A DNA stretch of 64,000 bases from positions 91,136,859 to 91,200,858 of the forward strand of contig NC_086026.1 of the NCBI RefSeq assembly GCF_036323735.1, read 5' to 3'. This document shows, piece by piece, positions 35,561-48,354 of this stretch. The notes beneath the pieces were generated by a model. It ran no database searches. It was not told the DNA's origin and saw nothing but the letters and a program-made list of their open reading frames with translations. A program made the translations under genes and the position numbers. Source of the stretch: Rattus norvegicus. Taxonomy: Eukaryota; Chordata; Mammalia; Rodentia; Muridae. Position 1 is the stretch's first letter. Every line of letters begins with the position of its first letter.

Positions 35561-36382
35561 CCAAAAAGTACAGGATACGCACAACATACTCCACAGATTC
35601 ATTGAAGCTAAATAAGGAGGAAAGCCCAAGTGAGGGTGCTTGAATCACACTTATAAAGGAGAATCAAAATGGCAGATAGAGAGAGTGATATGGGTGGGAG
35701 AAAGGATAGGGATGGGAATTGGGGGTCTCAGGATCAGGTACGGGGAGAGACAGGAAAGAAAGCCAGGGGACCAAGAATTTGAAGAAAATCTGCAGTTGGC
35801 AGGGGTTGGAGGATGAAGGCAATCTCAAGAATTTCCAAAGACTGGAATGTGAGAGGCTCCCAGAAGTCAATTACAGTGACCTAAGCTGAGATGCATATCA
35901 GTAGGGATATGGATCCTGAAGAGAGTACCTCCTGTAGCCAAGCAGAACCTCCATTTGAGGAACAAGGACCTCACCCACCCACAAAACCTTCAACCCAATA
36001 TTGGTCCTGTCTACAAGAAATGCAGGAAGGACGATGGAACACGAAGGGAATGGCCAACCGTTAACAGACACAACCTGAAACCCATCCTTGGACAAGCTCC
36101 AATCCCTGACACTATTAATGATACTCAGTCATGCTTTCATTCAGGAGCCTAGCATAACTGTCCTCTGGAAGGTTCCACCCAGCAGTTGACTAAAACAAAT
36201 GCAAAGAATCACAGCCAAACATTGGATGGCGCTCGAGGACTCTTACAAAGAGTTAGGGAAACGATTGAGGGCACAGAAGCAGATAGGAGTCAGACAGAAA
36301 GACCAAAACAATCAAATAACATGGTTCCTTTGAGGGCTCTCAGAGACTAAATAATCAACAAAAGCATAACCATGGTCTGGAC
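35561..36382 (+). mobile_element. 3' UTR of the old L1, lacking its tail
   Basis: Typical L1 3' UTR blocks in order: 'aagcccaagtgagggtgctt', 'accttcaacccaatattggt', 'gacactattaatgatactca', 'caggagcctagcataactgt', 'ctctcagagactaa'. It ends at about 36382 before the usual terminal G-rich tract and A-tail. Confidence 0.85.
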
Positions 36383-38818
36383 CAGAAGTTTCCACTTCAC
36401 TGGACATTTTATTTCAGGCATATTTATTGTAGTACAATTTGAGAAGAAAAAAAATGAAGTTTCTTGATATAATAAATCCTTTTGCACAATTATATCATTT
36501 TGTAAATTTTTTTGTGCAGAATTACATCATAATGTACATGACATTTCTTTTGTGGGGATAGGTTCTATAGATAGGCTACATGTGTTTCTTTTTAAGAAGG
36601 GTCTAGGAGAAGATCTGGTGCTGCTTTCGTTATGTATAGAGAGGCCATCTAAACCATTACCCACCTACTATCTTGGTTGTGGGAGCTTGGGGAGCCTGGT
36701 TTACAAAGGCTATTAGCCAGCTTCATTCACAGCTTCTTGTGAAGTAAATAGGTTATACAACATTTCTTCTGAGAAAACAAGCCTGAGTGCTTAATATTCC
36801 CAAATTCTGTGAGTGCATGGACCTTTGTGCCTGCAATAAGTTTACTTCCTTTTATCCAGAAGTAAAAGTCAATGAAAATATGATCATAGGAAAATGCAGA
36901 GGAAGTATCAAAATATGTAGCCAGGACATGAAGAGATTATCAGGTTCATAAATAATCAGACTAATTAGAAATTAGCATGACAGTATAATTACCTATTTCC
37001 ACCAATGTGTTTGACAGAAGTAAACATACTAGATTTTGTCATGTTGGTGATATGCAGATATAAACAACTAAACACAGCCTGATATTTACTGATGTCAACA
37101 TTGCACGTTTATTATCCAATGATTTAGCTGAGAAAAGAATTCCAGTTATACTGAAAAATCACTCTTTGGCTTAACTTCAAACTGAATATAATATATAGGA
37201 GTCCATATGTGAAAGTTAGTGAAGACACACCATATATACCTTTTAAAGGAGGTAAAGTCTGTAAGTGCCATCTGATGGCTACACCCTCAGAAATATTACA
37301 CATGATTTCTTTGCCAGGTGACTTCCACTATGGGGTGTATTTACACAGATATGGTTGTGAGAGAGTAACCACAGTTCAGGAGATGTCATGTGCTGTGACT
37401 TACGGGCTGCAAAGCTGTACGGCTTGTTACTCCATCAAATACTGAAGGCAACACTAAGATAATGGTATTTGTATATAAAAAATCTAAGCATATAAAATGT
37501 ACGATGCAAATGCTACAAAAATATAAAATAACTTGTACATGACTGGGTACTTACCATAAATGGTGCTTATAGGAATGTTTATCACTGTAGGATATGAGTA
37601 GTATGAAATTATTCCTTGGATTGGAGTTTTGGGTGCTATAAGAGGGAAAGTAAACATGCATTTATCTATTTGACCTCTGCTCTTGACTGTGGCTGCAACA
37701 GCTGCCTCAAGTTTCTACCTTGACTTTTGTGCAGTGATGAACCTGGAAGCTTCCTCCCCAAGTTGTTTATTGTTTATCTTAAACACAGCTAGGACATAAA
37801 GTAAAATTTTAATTTAGAAGGATTTATACGTAGTTTGTCTGAAATTCAGTCAACAAATTATATAGGAAACCGGACAAGTTCACATACTTTTAGTTGTTTT
37901 ATGAAGATTCCTTTCAAAGTCATTACTCTGTATAATAAAGAACTCAAATCACCACCCAACTAATTTTACAGAGAAACTTTCCTTTCACACTTCATGGTGC
38001 CATCTTGAGTAGCAGATGCTTTTAAAGACTGAAAAATATCAGCACCAATGAATCACCATGTTCTATTTCCTATATTCACTTCAAAACTCCAATGCAATAC
38101 TATGTAAGTTTAAATGAAATTAACTTATATTGGCTTTGTATGTTCACTTTACACTCTAATTTTCATTCACATAGCCCCTGTCCTTGCACCTGTTTTGACC
38201 ACTGAGCTTTTTCTACCACGTGCATTTAATTCCCTTTATGAACATGATGTTGCAGCATTTGTCTGGCTGTTTCTGCTTCTAGAAATGCTGTGCACCTCAA
38301 ATTCAACATGGCTGCAAATGGAACAGTCATATTCCTCCTGAGCAGTTCTTCTTGAATTTTTTTTTCTTACAGATCAATTTAACTGGATGTCTAACCTAAA
38401 ATTCCAGGTGGTATCTCTAACCTCAGTCAGTCATCATGTACTGTGTTTTTACCTGAAATTTATTATTTAATAATTTAGTCTTAATCATTATTACTCTCCC
38501 AAGTAAACAATACTGTCCTTATTGATTACCTATATAGAGATTTTCGTCATCACTTATTCTATCTTTCACTGTCCCACCATAATTTGTTTTTAGGAGATCT
38601 CATAGTGAGATCTTGGAAAATCAATCCTGTCTTTTTAACTTCATAGTCAGTGCCCTTACATTGATTTTTACCTTCTAAGTAATACTACTCAGGATCACTA
38701 AGTCATGCAAGTCGATCACACACTGAATTACGCAGTTAGTTAAATCAATGATAATTAAGATTTTATATTCTTAGTCTGTTAATGCATAACTTGTATATAC
38801 CCACATAACTGTGTATAT

Positions 38819-38876
<58 letters not shown>

Positions 38877-39539
38877 GATTGTAAAGTTATGTCATAATTA
38901 AAAACTGTTTTATTGGAATAAAAATATTACTTTGATCAATTAATAATGTATACACAGTGACAAATTATTATGTTTATACTAGTAAGACACGTTAAAATTT
39001 TTTGAAAAATTTAAAAATTTTTTAAACACTAGACTTGAAAGGACTTTAAGGATATACCAGGATTATTTCTGAGGACTACTTCAGAAAATTTTATAGAATA
39101 ATCAGCACAAACTTTAGCACCAGGAGTGAAACCAGACAATGCAATGGAGCAATGTAGTCATCATCTTCCTATACGATCCCTGTACCACACAGTAACTTGG
39201 AGTCTTTCATCTTCCTATTTAGATTACTGCTGAGTTATGGTTCTGCAAAAACATGTGAAATTTTTATGGATTCAAACTATTTTAAAGCAAATTTCTCTCT
39301 CTGTATATCTCTCATCTCTGCTCTGATTGATGTTTATTGGTTGACAGATCATTTTTCCTCAATTACTTTTGAATCTGTTTTTTGTCAGAAATTCAAAATT
39401 TTATGTGAGTTAAGGGCCAAATAGCAAACATATTGCTGACTTTGTGGAAGTACTTTCAAGATATTATTAAGATATAAAGACAACAGTACAGATTGTCTTA
39501 TATAGGTAGATAGTTTTCAAAAATGTCAGAAATCCACAA
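36383..39539. other. Unassigned AT-rich intergenic sequence
   Basis: No gene recognised. Short open frames at 37209-37445 and 38114-38341 show no motif or family resemblance. A CA/TA array lies at 38819-38876. Confidence 0.5.
38819..38876. repeat. Compound (AC)n(AT)n microsatellite
   Basis: About 20 AC units (38821-38860) followed by about 8 AT units (38861-38876). Confidence 0.98.
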
Positions 39540-40234
39540 AATTTGAGATTTAAAAAATTTTATCTTTTGTCGAGACATATCTGCTCCTAACAGTTCCCCT
39601 TTGGCAGATTTTACAAAGAATTTGAACATCTCTACCTCCAAATGAGGCAATACTTTGTGGCTAGGCAAAACTGCCTGTTTCATCTGCAAACTAATACTGT
39701 CCAGAAAAGGACAAATTATGCAGAATAGTTGACTGATAAACTCTGCCAATACAGGGTGATCAGTCCTTCAAAATCTGCATTTCAAGGGTCTGTCAGTTGA
39801 TTTTGGGCCAGAAGGCTGAAGACTTGCACTCACATGTTGCTAACAGGGGACTGTGCGAGTGGAGATTTGTCTCTACAACCTCTCAGTTCTAGAAGATGTG
39901 TTAGGCTTCCTATGTGTATAGATATTTGGGCATTCTCAGATTTCTGACAGGGTTGAAGACTGATTATAGTCTCATAGCCTATCAGGCTGTTTAACTCTGA
40001 ATATACATATTTTATTAGATAGTTATCAAATAGTATACAAGCTAGCCAAGATATAATATAGACTTTAAGCCTTTCTTAAGCTGGAATGGATAACTAAATG
40101 TGCTCTTTAACTGATATAGTGTTGAACTGGGCGTTAGATATGTTTTATGCTTTTAATTGCAAAATAATAATAGTTGTGCTCAGCTTATATTTGAGAGAAA
40201 AGTTTTTTTTTTTAATTAGACAAAAAGGGTGAAA
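39540..40234 (+). mobile_element. Probable ERV internal 3' remnant
   Basis: Non-coding, decayed sequence ending in a purine-rich, polypurine-tract-like segment (40217-40234) immediately before a TG that starts LTR-like sequence. The blocks 'caagggtctgtcagttgatt' and 'gcttaagctggaatgga' type text recall rodent ERV 3' untranslated regions. No gag, pol or env motif was recognised. The left edge is arbitrary. Confidence 0.4.
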
Positions 40235-40530
40235 TGTGGGATGATGTCACAGGTGAGGCAGGTACAAGATAGAAGGAGGCCTGTCATTGGATGAGAAGGA
40301 AGGATGGGCGGGAGAAAAGTTTGAAGGAAGAGGAGGAGACTGGAACGAAGAGAGAGGAAGAGAGGAGGAGGAGAGGCTGAGAAGCTGTGGCAGGACAATG
40401 GAGGCTGACGTAAAGATCTTGCTCTGTGTATTTACAGGTTGTTATCAACATTCTTAAGGGATGGATGGTACTGGGCTTTGTATGTTTAGGGGGGCAATTA
40501 TATCTTATCAATTGAATCTAAAAAATAGAA
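40235..40530 (+). mobile_element. Probable ERV LTR (3' LTR)
   Basis: Begins TGTGGGATGATG right after the polypurine tract and contains a purine-rich stretch (40290-40390) common in U3 of rodent ERVs. No clear AATAAA or terminal CA with a flanking duplication, so the right edge and family are uncertain. Confidence 0.45.
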
Positions 40531-41279
40531 ATTTATAATTTTAATAATGTTTGTTGACTTTTTAAAAATGTTATCTTATCTTGACAAAAGTACAAGTTTC
40601 CATAACCTTGATGAATTAGATGATGGAAATTCATTATCTGGAGATCAGTTGGCCAAGGTCAAGGCACCATTATATGGAATCAGGTTATGACCTTATTCTT
40701 GGCTTTCGGTAGTTGACTGACTGCTCTTTGTCATCCTCTGGCAGGAGGCAGAAAAAGAACTCTGGTGTCTTTGTTATTAGGACATTATTCCCATCGTAAT
40801 TATGTCAAGACCTCAGGGGAACCTAATTTTACTCAGCCTCCAACTCTAAATGTCATCATATTTGGGGGTGGAGATTTATGAATGATTGAAGAGAATAATG
40901 CAATTCAGTTCATAAAATTTTATCCCAGGACCCCAAATTCATTTCCTTCTCACATTCAAAGCTCTTTCATTACTTTCTTTATCACCAAGTCTTCATTTGC
41001 TCTTGTAGGAACTCTGATGTTCTGTGTCATAAGCATCATCTAAATCAGGCTTGGCAATGATTAAAGGAATGATTCATTTTGAAGTAAAACGTCCTTTGTC
41101 CTGTGAAAAGGCAAGGTATATCTGACTTATAAAACAACTATAAAATAGTCAGAAGATAGGCATTCCTCTTCCAAATAGAAAAAAGAAGTTAAATTGGAAG
41201 ACAGTGAGAGATCACAGATCCTAAGCAAATCTGCAACCTGCAAAGAAAACAAGTTACAATAAATCATTTTAAAAATGAT
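40531..41279. other. Intergenic; possible ancient repeat 40740-40915
   Basis: No gene. The order 'ctctggtgtctttgttatta', 'gacctcaggggaacctaatt', 'atcatatttgggggtggag', 'caattcagttcataaa' resembles a well-known old mammalian repeat with 'ttaggacttcaacatatg' and 'caattcagcccataaca' blocks. I cannot name the family. Confidence 0.35.
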
Positions 41280-41945
41280 TAATTATTTTTTTATTTACGT
41301 TCCAAATGTTGCCCTTCCCAGGCTTTCCTCAGCAACCGCCTGACCACATACCCCCTCCCTTTTGTCTCTAAGAGGGTACTCCCCCACCCACCCATCCACT
41401 CCTGCTTCATGCTCTAGCACCCCCTTCACTGGGAAGGATAACAAGCATCCACAGGAACAAGCACCCCACCACATTGATGCCAGATAAGGCAGTCCTCTGC
41501 TACATATGTAGCTGGAGCCATGGATCAACTCATGTGTACACTTTGGTAGATGGTTTAGTCCCTGGAAGCTCTGAGGGTTCCAGTTAGTTGATACTGTTTT
41601 TTCTTCCTATGGGGTTGCCATCCCCTTCAGCTCCTTCAGTCCTTCCCCTAACTCTTCCATTGGGGTTCCCAAGCTCAGTTCAATGGTTGGCTATGAATAT
41701 CTCTGTCTGATTTAGTCCGATGTTGACAGAATCTCTCAGAGGACAGCTATACCGGGCTCCTGTCTGCAAGTATTTCCTGGCATCAGCAATAATGTTGGAC
41801 TTTGATGTCTGTGGATGGGATGGATCTCAAGATGAGGTGCTCTCTGCATGGCCTTTTCTTTAGTCTCTGATCCTTAAAAACGAGTTTCCTTTAGACAGGG
41901 ACAAATCTAGGTTAAAGATTTTGAATGTGTGGAAACAAGCTTCAA
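41280..41945 (-). mobile_element. Old L1 3' UTR
   Basis: Minus-strand L1 3' UTR: T-rich tail 41282-41295, C-rich block 41340-41400, then 'gatgccagataaggcagtcc', 'tagtccctggaagctctgag', 'ccccttcagctccttcagtc' and 'acagctataccgggctcctg', ending near 41945. No ORF2 sequence. No clear target duplication. Confidence 0.87.
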
Positions 41946-42624
41946 CAAATACAAGAATATTGAGTTTTCTAGATCTTAAAATTACTATGCTGGTTAGTTT
42001 TTTTTTTTTGTGAACTGGACATTAGAGTCATCTAGGACTTGGGAAACTTGACTGGGAAATTGTCACCATTTTATTGGTTTAGTTCCACTTTCTTAATTTA
42101 TGGTTGATGAAGGAGGGTCCAACTTCTTGTAAAAGCTGAGAATCCAAACTGATATAGCTATGCTTTCCCTTTACCCACTAGTCATTATTTTAGCTGCTAA
42201 ATCATTTCCAAGTGGCTTCTCTTCTTATGTTGCCATAACCAAATTGTTGCCTCAATAATTTATGTAAACTTTTCATCAGTTAAAATTCTATATTATTTTT
42301 CATATGTTCTGCCTTGTATAAAACATTAGGGCATGTTTTGTATAAGGATTTTTCTGATTTCTTCTAAGAATAAATATCAGTTGTTAGTAGTCTATTTTTC
42401 CCTGGGACTAAGAAAATTACCATAATATTCATATTTTAGCATGTACCACAAGCCTCTTTGACCTAATATCAATTTCACTATCTGCAAATCTTCTTTTACA
42501 TGTTTAAAAGGTCATTCTTGGAGAGAAACTTTTGTAGGGGTACCAAATAACATTAAGGTTCTCCAGGTAAACAATGCTAATGTGATATATAGATTGATAA
42601 TAGACGGTACATAAAAGATAGATT

Positions 42625-42658
<34 letters not shown>

Positions 42659-43260
42659 GATAGATAGGATAAATAGGATAAACTTCAATGATATAGTTCC
42701 AAATGTCATATCTGTATATCTATCTATAATGTATAATGTAATAATGTATGTAGTATAATGTAAGAAAAAAATTGCCTGGTTTTGCCTGTTTATCTAACTA
42801 TCAGAAGGAAAAAAGCCAAATATGAGATTCTGAAGAGTAAATCTATGAATAACAGTAGATTAGAAAAGTCAAAATTGAAACAAATGTCTGGATTTAAAAA
42901 TGGAAAGTTTGCTCTGCATCCAAATGAATTGTGATGGATACTTGATAATTCATCATCTCTCTTTTCTTAATATTCTTCTATGGGGAAAATGACCTTCCAA
43001 TCCATGAACTTGAACACAATTCTGCCATGAATCCTCGGTGTCTGGAATGTTCTAATTCTTTTTATGTGTCAACTTGACTTGCTTGCAGGCAGGATGTCCA
43101 GAATTTGTATTAGTATTACTGTAGGCATGAGTCTGAGAGTGTTTCTGGATAATAACAAGCTTTGTATATGTGGCTGGGTTAAAGGAATTATCATCCCTAA
43201 CATGACATAATCTCATAAAATTAGCACAGGAAGTGGTTAAAACAAAGATTAATAGAGAAA
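41946..43260. repeat. Intergenic with diverged old repeats and GATA array
   Basis: 41990-42250 ('ctggttag', poly-T, 'gagtcatctaggacttggga', 'aatttatggttgatgaagga') resembles a diverged rodent LTR/interspersed repeat. 42545-42620 ('gttctccaggtaaacaatgc') leads into a GATA array and looks like the minus-strand end of an old element. 43055-43180 ('gtgtcaacttgacttgcttg', 'gtctgagagtgtttctgg') looks like the plus-strand start of the same kind of element. Families not named; no gene. Confidence 0.4.
42625..42658. repeat. (GATA)n microsatellite
   Basis: About 8 TAGA/GATA units, followed by degenerate GATA and GGATAAATA steps to about 42690. Confidence 0.96.
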
Positions 43261-44074
43261 ATTTCACTCATGTCTACCTGAGCATATCGACTTTTATGCC
43301 TTTTGAATTAGAACGGAACTACAGATGTGTTTTTTTGAATATCTAGTATAGTATGCCTACTACAGAGTGTTGGATATCTTACACTCCAAAATTATATTAG
43401 ACAATGTCTTATAATAAACTAATCTCTAGATAGATAATTCTTTGGTTCATGTTATCTTTTCCTTGCAAAAAATACTACCTAGGCGCTTTATCACTAGGCG
43501 CTTGTTGTTTTACTGTCTGAATTACTACTGAATTAGCATGCTAGACATGGTTTCATCTTATGCTACAGTCTCAGTGTTTAAATCAGTGCATAATCCTAAA
43601 TTGAAAACAACAGAATAAATGTATTAAGAGATAGGCTTTTGGAGATGATTAAATCAACAGGGCTTCATTTGACAAGAAAGATGGGTACTCTTACATGAAA
43701 AGTCTGGGGCTGTGATTATATGACCAGTATATGGGCCCTGATTGAATCAGTCAGTATATTAGTGATTTTGAATTTCAAGATGTAAGCAATGAAAACCCTA
43801 AAAAATGAAATGTATTTCTGTTATTTACAAGCATCTCAGTTTGTACTATCTCGTTATGGTAGTCATAATACAAGCAAAATACCTGCCCATCTGCAACAGA
43901 AATTCAAGACCATGGTATTGATAAAAGATGAAATAATTTTTTAAGTGATATGGTGTACAAAAGGCCAAATAATTCCACCAAAATTTTTGCTGGGCACACT
44001 TTGCTAACTTACCCACCACTGACTTTCTGCTATGATTTGTATCTGTAAGGCCCCCTCCACAATACCACTGCAGC
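43261..44074. other. Unassigned intergenic sequence
   Basis: No recognised feature. The minus-strand frame 43846-44139 has no family motif. Confidence 0.5.
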
Positions 44075-44268
44075 TGAGCCATGGTGGTCACCATCTCTTT
44101 GTCAACTTTCTCAATTCTGAGTGAAGTGAATTTTATCAAGGCACTGAAAGCTAACCAGACTCAAGATAGCTTGAGCCATTATGGTCCTCATCTCTTTCTC
44201 AACTCTCAATTCTGACTGAACGATGTAAACACTTTATCAAGGCACTGAGAACTAACCAGACTCAAGAT
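44075..44268. repeat. 97-bp tandem duplication
   Basis: Two adjoining copies (44075-44171, 44172-44268) both run from 'tgagccat' through 'catctcttt', 'ctcaattctga', 'tttatcaaggcactga' to 'aaccagactcaagata'. They differ by scattered substitutions and small indels, so the duplication is moderately old. Confidence 0.93.
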
Positions 44269-44899
44269 AATTAATCTCAAGAGACTGATAGATAAAATTA
44301 GAATTAAAATTTGACAATCTACAATAAAGAATCTTTCTGATACATTTAAGGATGTGTATATTATTTCCCTTTGAAAAAGCTACATTGTACATGCAATTAT
44401 AATCTGAACACTGTTTAGTGAATGTTATATCAAAACAACAGGGAAGAGTCAATTCAGCACTGTCTTTTACAAAAACTATTTGAGATTTTCTTCTGCTCTG
44501 GTGGCATATCCTCCTTAGGGCCACAATCGTCTGTGTCTGTGATGTCCCCCATGCTTAAGTATAGGGTTAGTGTAATAGACATATACATATACTTTCAATG
44601 GTTACTTGTTCTCTGCATTTTTACTAGTCATCACTTTTTATAAGGTTCTCTTTCTGCTTCAAAAAGAAACTTACGTGACACAGAGTGAGATCTATACTAA
44701 CATCTGTGGGTGTAGGGGTAAGTATTTAGAAGTCAGTTAGGAAAATAGTTAGGAAAGTGGCAAAGTAGGTTCTCCTCTGAGGACCTCACTGGCCACCAGG
44801 TGTTACCCCCCCTCCCAATGTGTTTTCTTTTTAACTTCCTTGTTCAGAAGCTATGCCAGGTTTTTTATTCACATATGAAGAATTGGCGATGGGAAACCA
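44269..44899. other. Unassigned intergenic sequence
   Basis: No gene or named repeat recognised. Confidence 0.5.
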
Positions 44900-45440
44900 C
44901 AGATGAAAGACAATATGTAGCAAGTGTTCTTTTGGGTCTGTGTTTTTTTCACTCAACATAATCTTCTTAGGTCCATAGATTTACCTACAAACTTCATGAT
45001 TTTACTTTTCTTTATAGCTTAATATAGTATTTCTTTGTATAAATATACTACATTTTCACTATTAGTTTATTGGTTTAAGAGCACTTATGTTGTTCCCATT
45101 TCATGCTTGTTGTGAGTAGAATGACAGTGAATGAGGTTGAGCACGGTATCAATTTTTTCATGTGTGGCAAGGAGAGGCATATCTGGGGAAGATAGCATAT
45201 TTATTTTAAGCCTTTTGAAAATTCTTTACACTGATTTCCAGAGTGGATGGACCCATCCGCAATTTTACCAACAGTGAAGATGATTTCTTTTTTCACAACT
45301 TCTTGAACATTTTTGGTCAGGTATTCTGCTATCTCTACATTCTGACTAGGGTAAGATTAAAAACCTCAGAGCAATGCTGATTTGCATTTCCCTAATATCA
45401 TTTTCAGATATTTCCTATCCATTTATTTTTCTTTGAGAAC
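44900..45440 (-). pseudogene. Old L1 ORF2 C-terminal fragment
   Basis: On the minus strand this follows the final ORF2 region: the reverse complement of 'tatttctttgtataaatata' matches the 'MEYYSAI' neighbourhood; 'ttccagagtggatggaccca' (reverse) matches the 'WKS' block; and 'gatttgcatttccctaatat' matches the 'REMQIK' block. Much more diverged than the young L1s here. Decayed in all frames. Confidence 0.75.
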
Positions 45441-45474
45441 TCTCTCGTCAAATGCATAGCCAAGTTTGGTTTTA

Positions 45475-46030
45475 GTCACTTAGCCCCTTCACAGATGCTT
45501 TTCTCTTCCCAACCCCACCCTTACATATGCCTCTCCCACTGCCCCTCCCGTTCTCCTCATTAAAGGAGAAGCCCCCACCATGGGTAACAACTCATCCAGT
45601 CACATCAAATCACAGCAGAGCTAAGAGCATCCTCTCCCACTGAAGCCAGACAAGGTAGCCCAGCTACGGGGAGTGGGATCCAAAGGCAGGTAACATAGTA
45701 AGAGAAAGCCCTACTCAAACTGTTAGAAGACCCACATGAAAACCAAGCTGCATCTCTGATACAAATGTGTAGGGGGCCTAGGTCCAGCCAATGCATGCTC
45801 TTTGTTTAGCCTTGTTGACCTTCCAAAGGCCAAGAGTAGTTGACTTTGTAGGTCTTTGTGTATAGTGTCCTTCACCACTCCATTCCTTTCACCATTTGCC
45901 CTACTCTCCCCAAGCTCTGCCTAATGTTTAGCTGTGGGTATCTGTATCTGTTTCCATCAATTGCTGATGAAGCCTCTCGGGAAACAGTTATGCTACATTT
46001 CCATTTGACTTTTTCAAAGATCTTACAGTT
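45475..46030 (-). mobile_element. Lx-type L1 3' UTR
   Basis: Minus-strand UTR with 'cctctcccactgaagccaga', 'gacccacatgaaaaccaagc', 'gggcctaggtccagcca', 'ccaagctctgcctaatgttt' and 'gaagcctctcgggaaacagt'. It lies on the ORF2 side of the 44900-45440 fragment although both are minus strand. A single element would have the UTR on the left, so these are two insertions. Confidence 0.8.
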
Positions 46031-46299
46031 CAGTGTTTCCAAGTATGTGAGTTGCTACCCATTTGGTGTTGCTTACCAGAAATCCCACATATCAAATATT
46101 TACATTATGATTCATAACTGAAGCAAAACATGTATTCAGAGTGAATGTTCAGAATATTTATGTTAATTTTCATAATGGAGTTTTACAATATGAGCTAAAT
46201 ATAAAGCATTTTATAAGCCTTGTATTTTATGATTTGTATTCTAAATGTTGGGTTCAACAGGACTCATTTATATAGATTTGAGGAAAAAAATCACATCAA

Positions 46300-46340
46300 A
46301 CACACACACACACTCACACACACACACACACCAGCACACA
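46300..46340. repeat. Interrupted (CA)n microsatellite
   Basis: CA repeats with CTC and CCAG interruptions. Confidence 0.95.
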
Positions 46341-48266
46341 TACAGAGGTTTTTTTATATATATTTCAGTGGGTTATACAGCAGAACATGGCCCCTTTGAT
46401 CTTTGTGTTCAAAAGTACAGCAATAATTATCTCTAATGTGGAAATGTAAGAATAAATAAATAACAAGACTCATTTAAATGTGATTAAACATGTAATTAGG
46501 CAGCATTCAGTTAACACGTGTTCCGCTTCCTAGGCACTGTATTAAGATGCTGTACTGTCAGAAGAATAAAAGAGCAATCTGTATGTGAATGAAGCTCTAC
46601 TATGAAGTAAGTTCCAGGCCATACTTACTAAGCAGTCCTGGGTAGCCCCACAACCCCAGAGATTTACCTACTTCTGCCATCTCCCTCCTGATAGTCCTGA
46701 GGGCACATCAGAACAACAGTCAGAGGAAATGTTCTATAAATACCCACAAAAAAGGAGGAAACAGACCATGCAGACTTTCAGGATCCAGATGCTCCCCAGT
46801 CCAATCACAACTGGGAATCTCTGGCCTGGTGTGAGGAAAGTGAGAGTATGAAATCCGTGAGAAAGCTTAGGATGGGGAGGAGGTGGGCACATTGGGTTTA
46901 AAATAAGGGACAGATTCATCAAATTAGCATATTTATGCTCATCACTGCTTAAGTCTCCAGAGAATTCAATCTTACAAGGACGATTGCATTACACTGAGAG
47001 GAGGGAGGGAGAAAGGGAGGAAGGAAGAGATAAGAGGGGGTGGATGAAAGTTAGGCTCAGACAAGACTGACTTAGAGTCTTCCTGGCATTTACACATCTC
47101 TGCTTCTTCCGTACACCTTGGCTGATCTGAACCTCTCCTGGGCAGCTTGTTTGACAGTGTCTCTCAGTAGTCTGTGGAGCTATATTGGGAGAAGGGCCTG
47201 TTCTCTTTGGCCATTTCGAGAACTTCCGGAAGCCTATGCGTTGTTCATTTCTTGACCTTAAAAGTCTCTGCAGGAGGGAATGTTCCACTTTCCTTTACTA
47301 CATCTTGTTTCCTAACAAGCTTCCTTCTGAAATGGAGGTTTATCTCAAAGAAAATTATTATACAGTCGTAATAAAAAAATCTTACTTGGTTATTTATTCA
47401 TTGGTTTACATTAAGTACATTCATAAAACAGAGGTTGAATAAGTTTAAAGATATTAGGTGTATGTAGGATAGGACATGGAACTTCCTAAATGTATTTTGT
47501 ATTCCTAAGAATTTTGATGTTTTGTCCCTCTTTAGTTGAAATTATATGTATTTTTATTTCATTCACATGTGTATTAGACTATTTAATGCACTTTTAGAAT
47601 ACATAACACACATATACTTTATTATTATAGTGGCTTATAAATCATAATTAAATAGGCAAAGATGTATCTTCAACCACTATACCCAACCTATATAGATTTT
47701 ATAGCCCAACAATAGGCTGCTAATAAGGACAGTATGTATTAAAAAGTTTATCAACTTGAGCTTCCTCATGACAGCCATGTTGGCAACCATTTAAATGCTT
47801 GGTGATCTATATAATTAACTTTTCATCTTTCAACTTTAGTCATGGTTATATCATATTTATGAACTGAAACATATGACATTTCTATGGTATTATCCACATT
47901 ATTAGAATTCACTTTTAGGAAAAGAAAAACACTATGTTCAATTTTTCTTTATTCCTTGTCTTCAAAAAATACATATAAAAAATCTTTATCCAGTGATAAG
48001 AACAAGGAGAAAAAAGATATGACTAATGGGTAAGATTCTTAACATTTCCAATTTCCTTTTATTTTTCTCTGTCTCCTTTTCATTTAGAGTACATGTCTAA
48101 CTAGATTTAATAATCACAGTTTAAAATATGATGGTTGTGCTTTTTTAAAAATCTTGGGTATATGAGCCATTTTAAAGTAAAGGGATACTTTTAGTACTTG
48201 AGAGAATTTAGACAGGGTAAAGAAAGATGAAAACAAGCAAGGTCAATATTTAGCTCATTTTGATTT

Positions 48267-48354
48267 TGTATGTGTATGTGTGTGTGTATATATGCATATA
48301 TGTGCATAAGGATATGTTTGGGGTGTGTGTGTGTGTGTGAGTGTGTGTGTGTGT
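48267..48354. repeat. Imperfect (TG)n microsatellite
   Basis: TG-rich with TATATGCATATATG interruptions, then two purer TG blocks at 48323-48354. Confidence 0.93.

Larger units (their letters stand above)
30931..36382 (+). mobile_element. Old L1 with ORF1, partial ORF2 and 3' UTR; host of nested insertions
   Basis: Plus-strand L1: leader (about 30931-31036), ORF1 remnant (31037 to about 32560), a degenerate junction region (about 32610-32850), ORF2 from the RT domain on (32850-35560) and 3' UTR (35561-36382). The endonuclease and early RT portion of ORF2 are missing. The 3' UTR stops at about 36382 without an A-tail, implying later deletion. It is interrupted by two CA arrays, a class II ERV LTR (31676-32172), an ID (33899-34000) and a class I ERV LTR (34717-35230). 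Confidence 0.88.
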
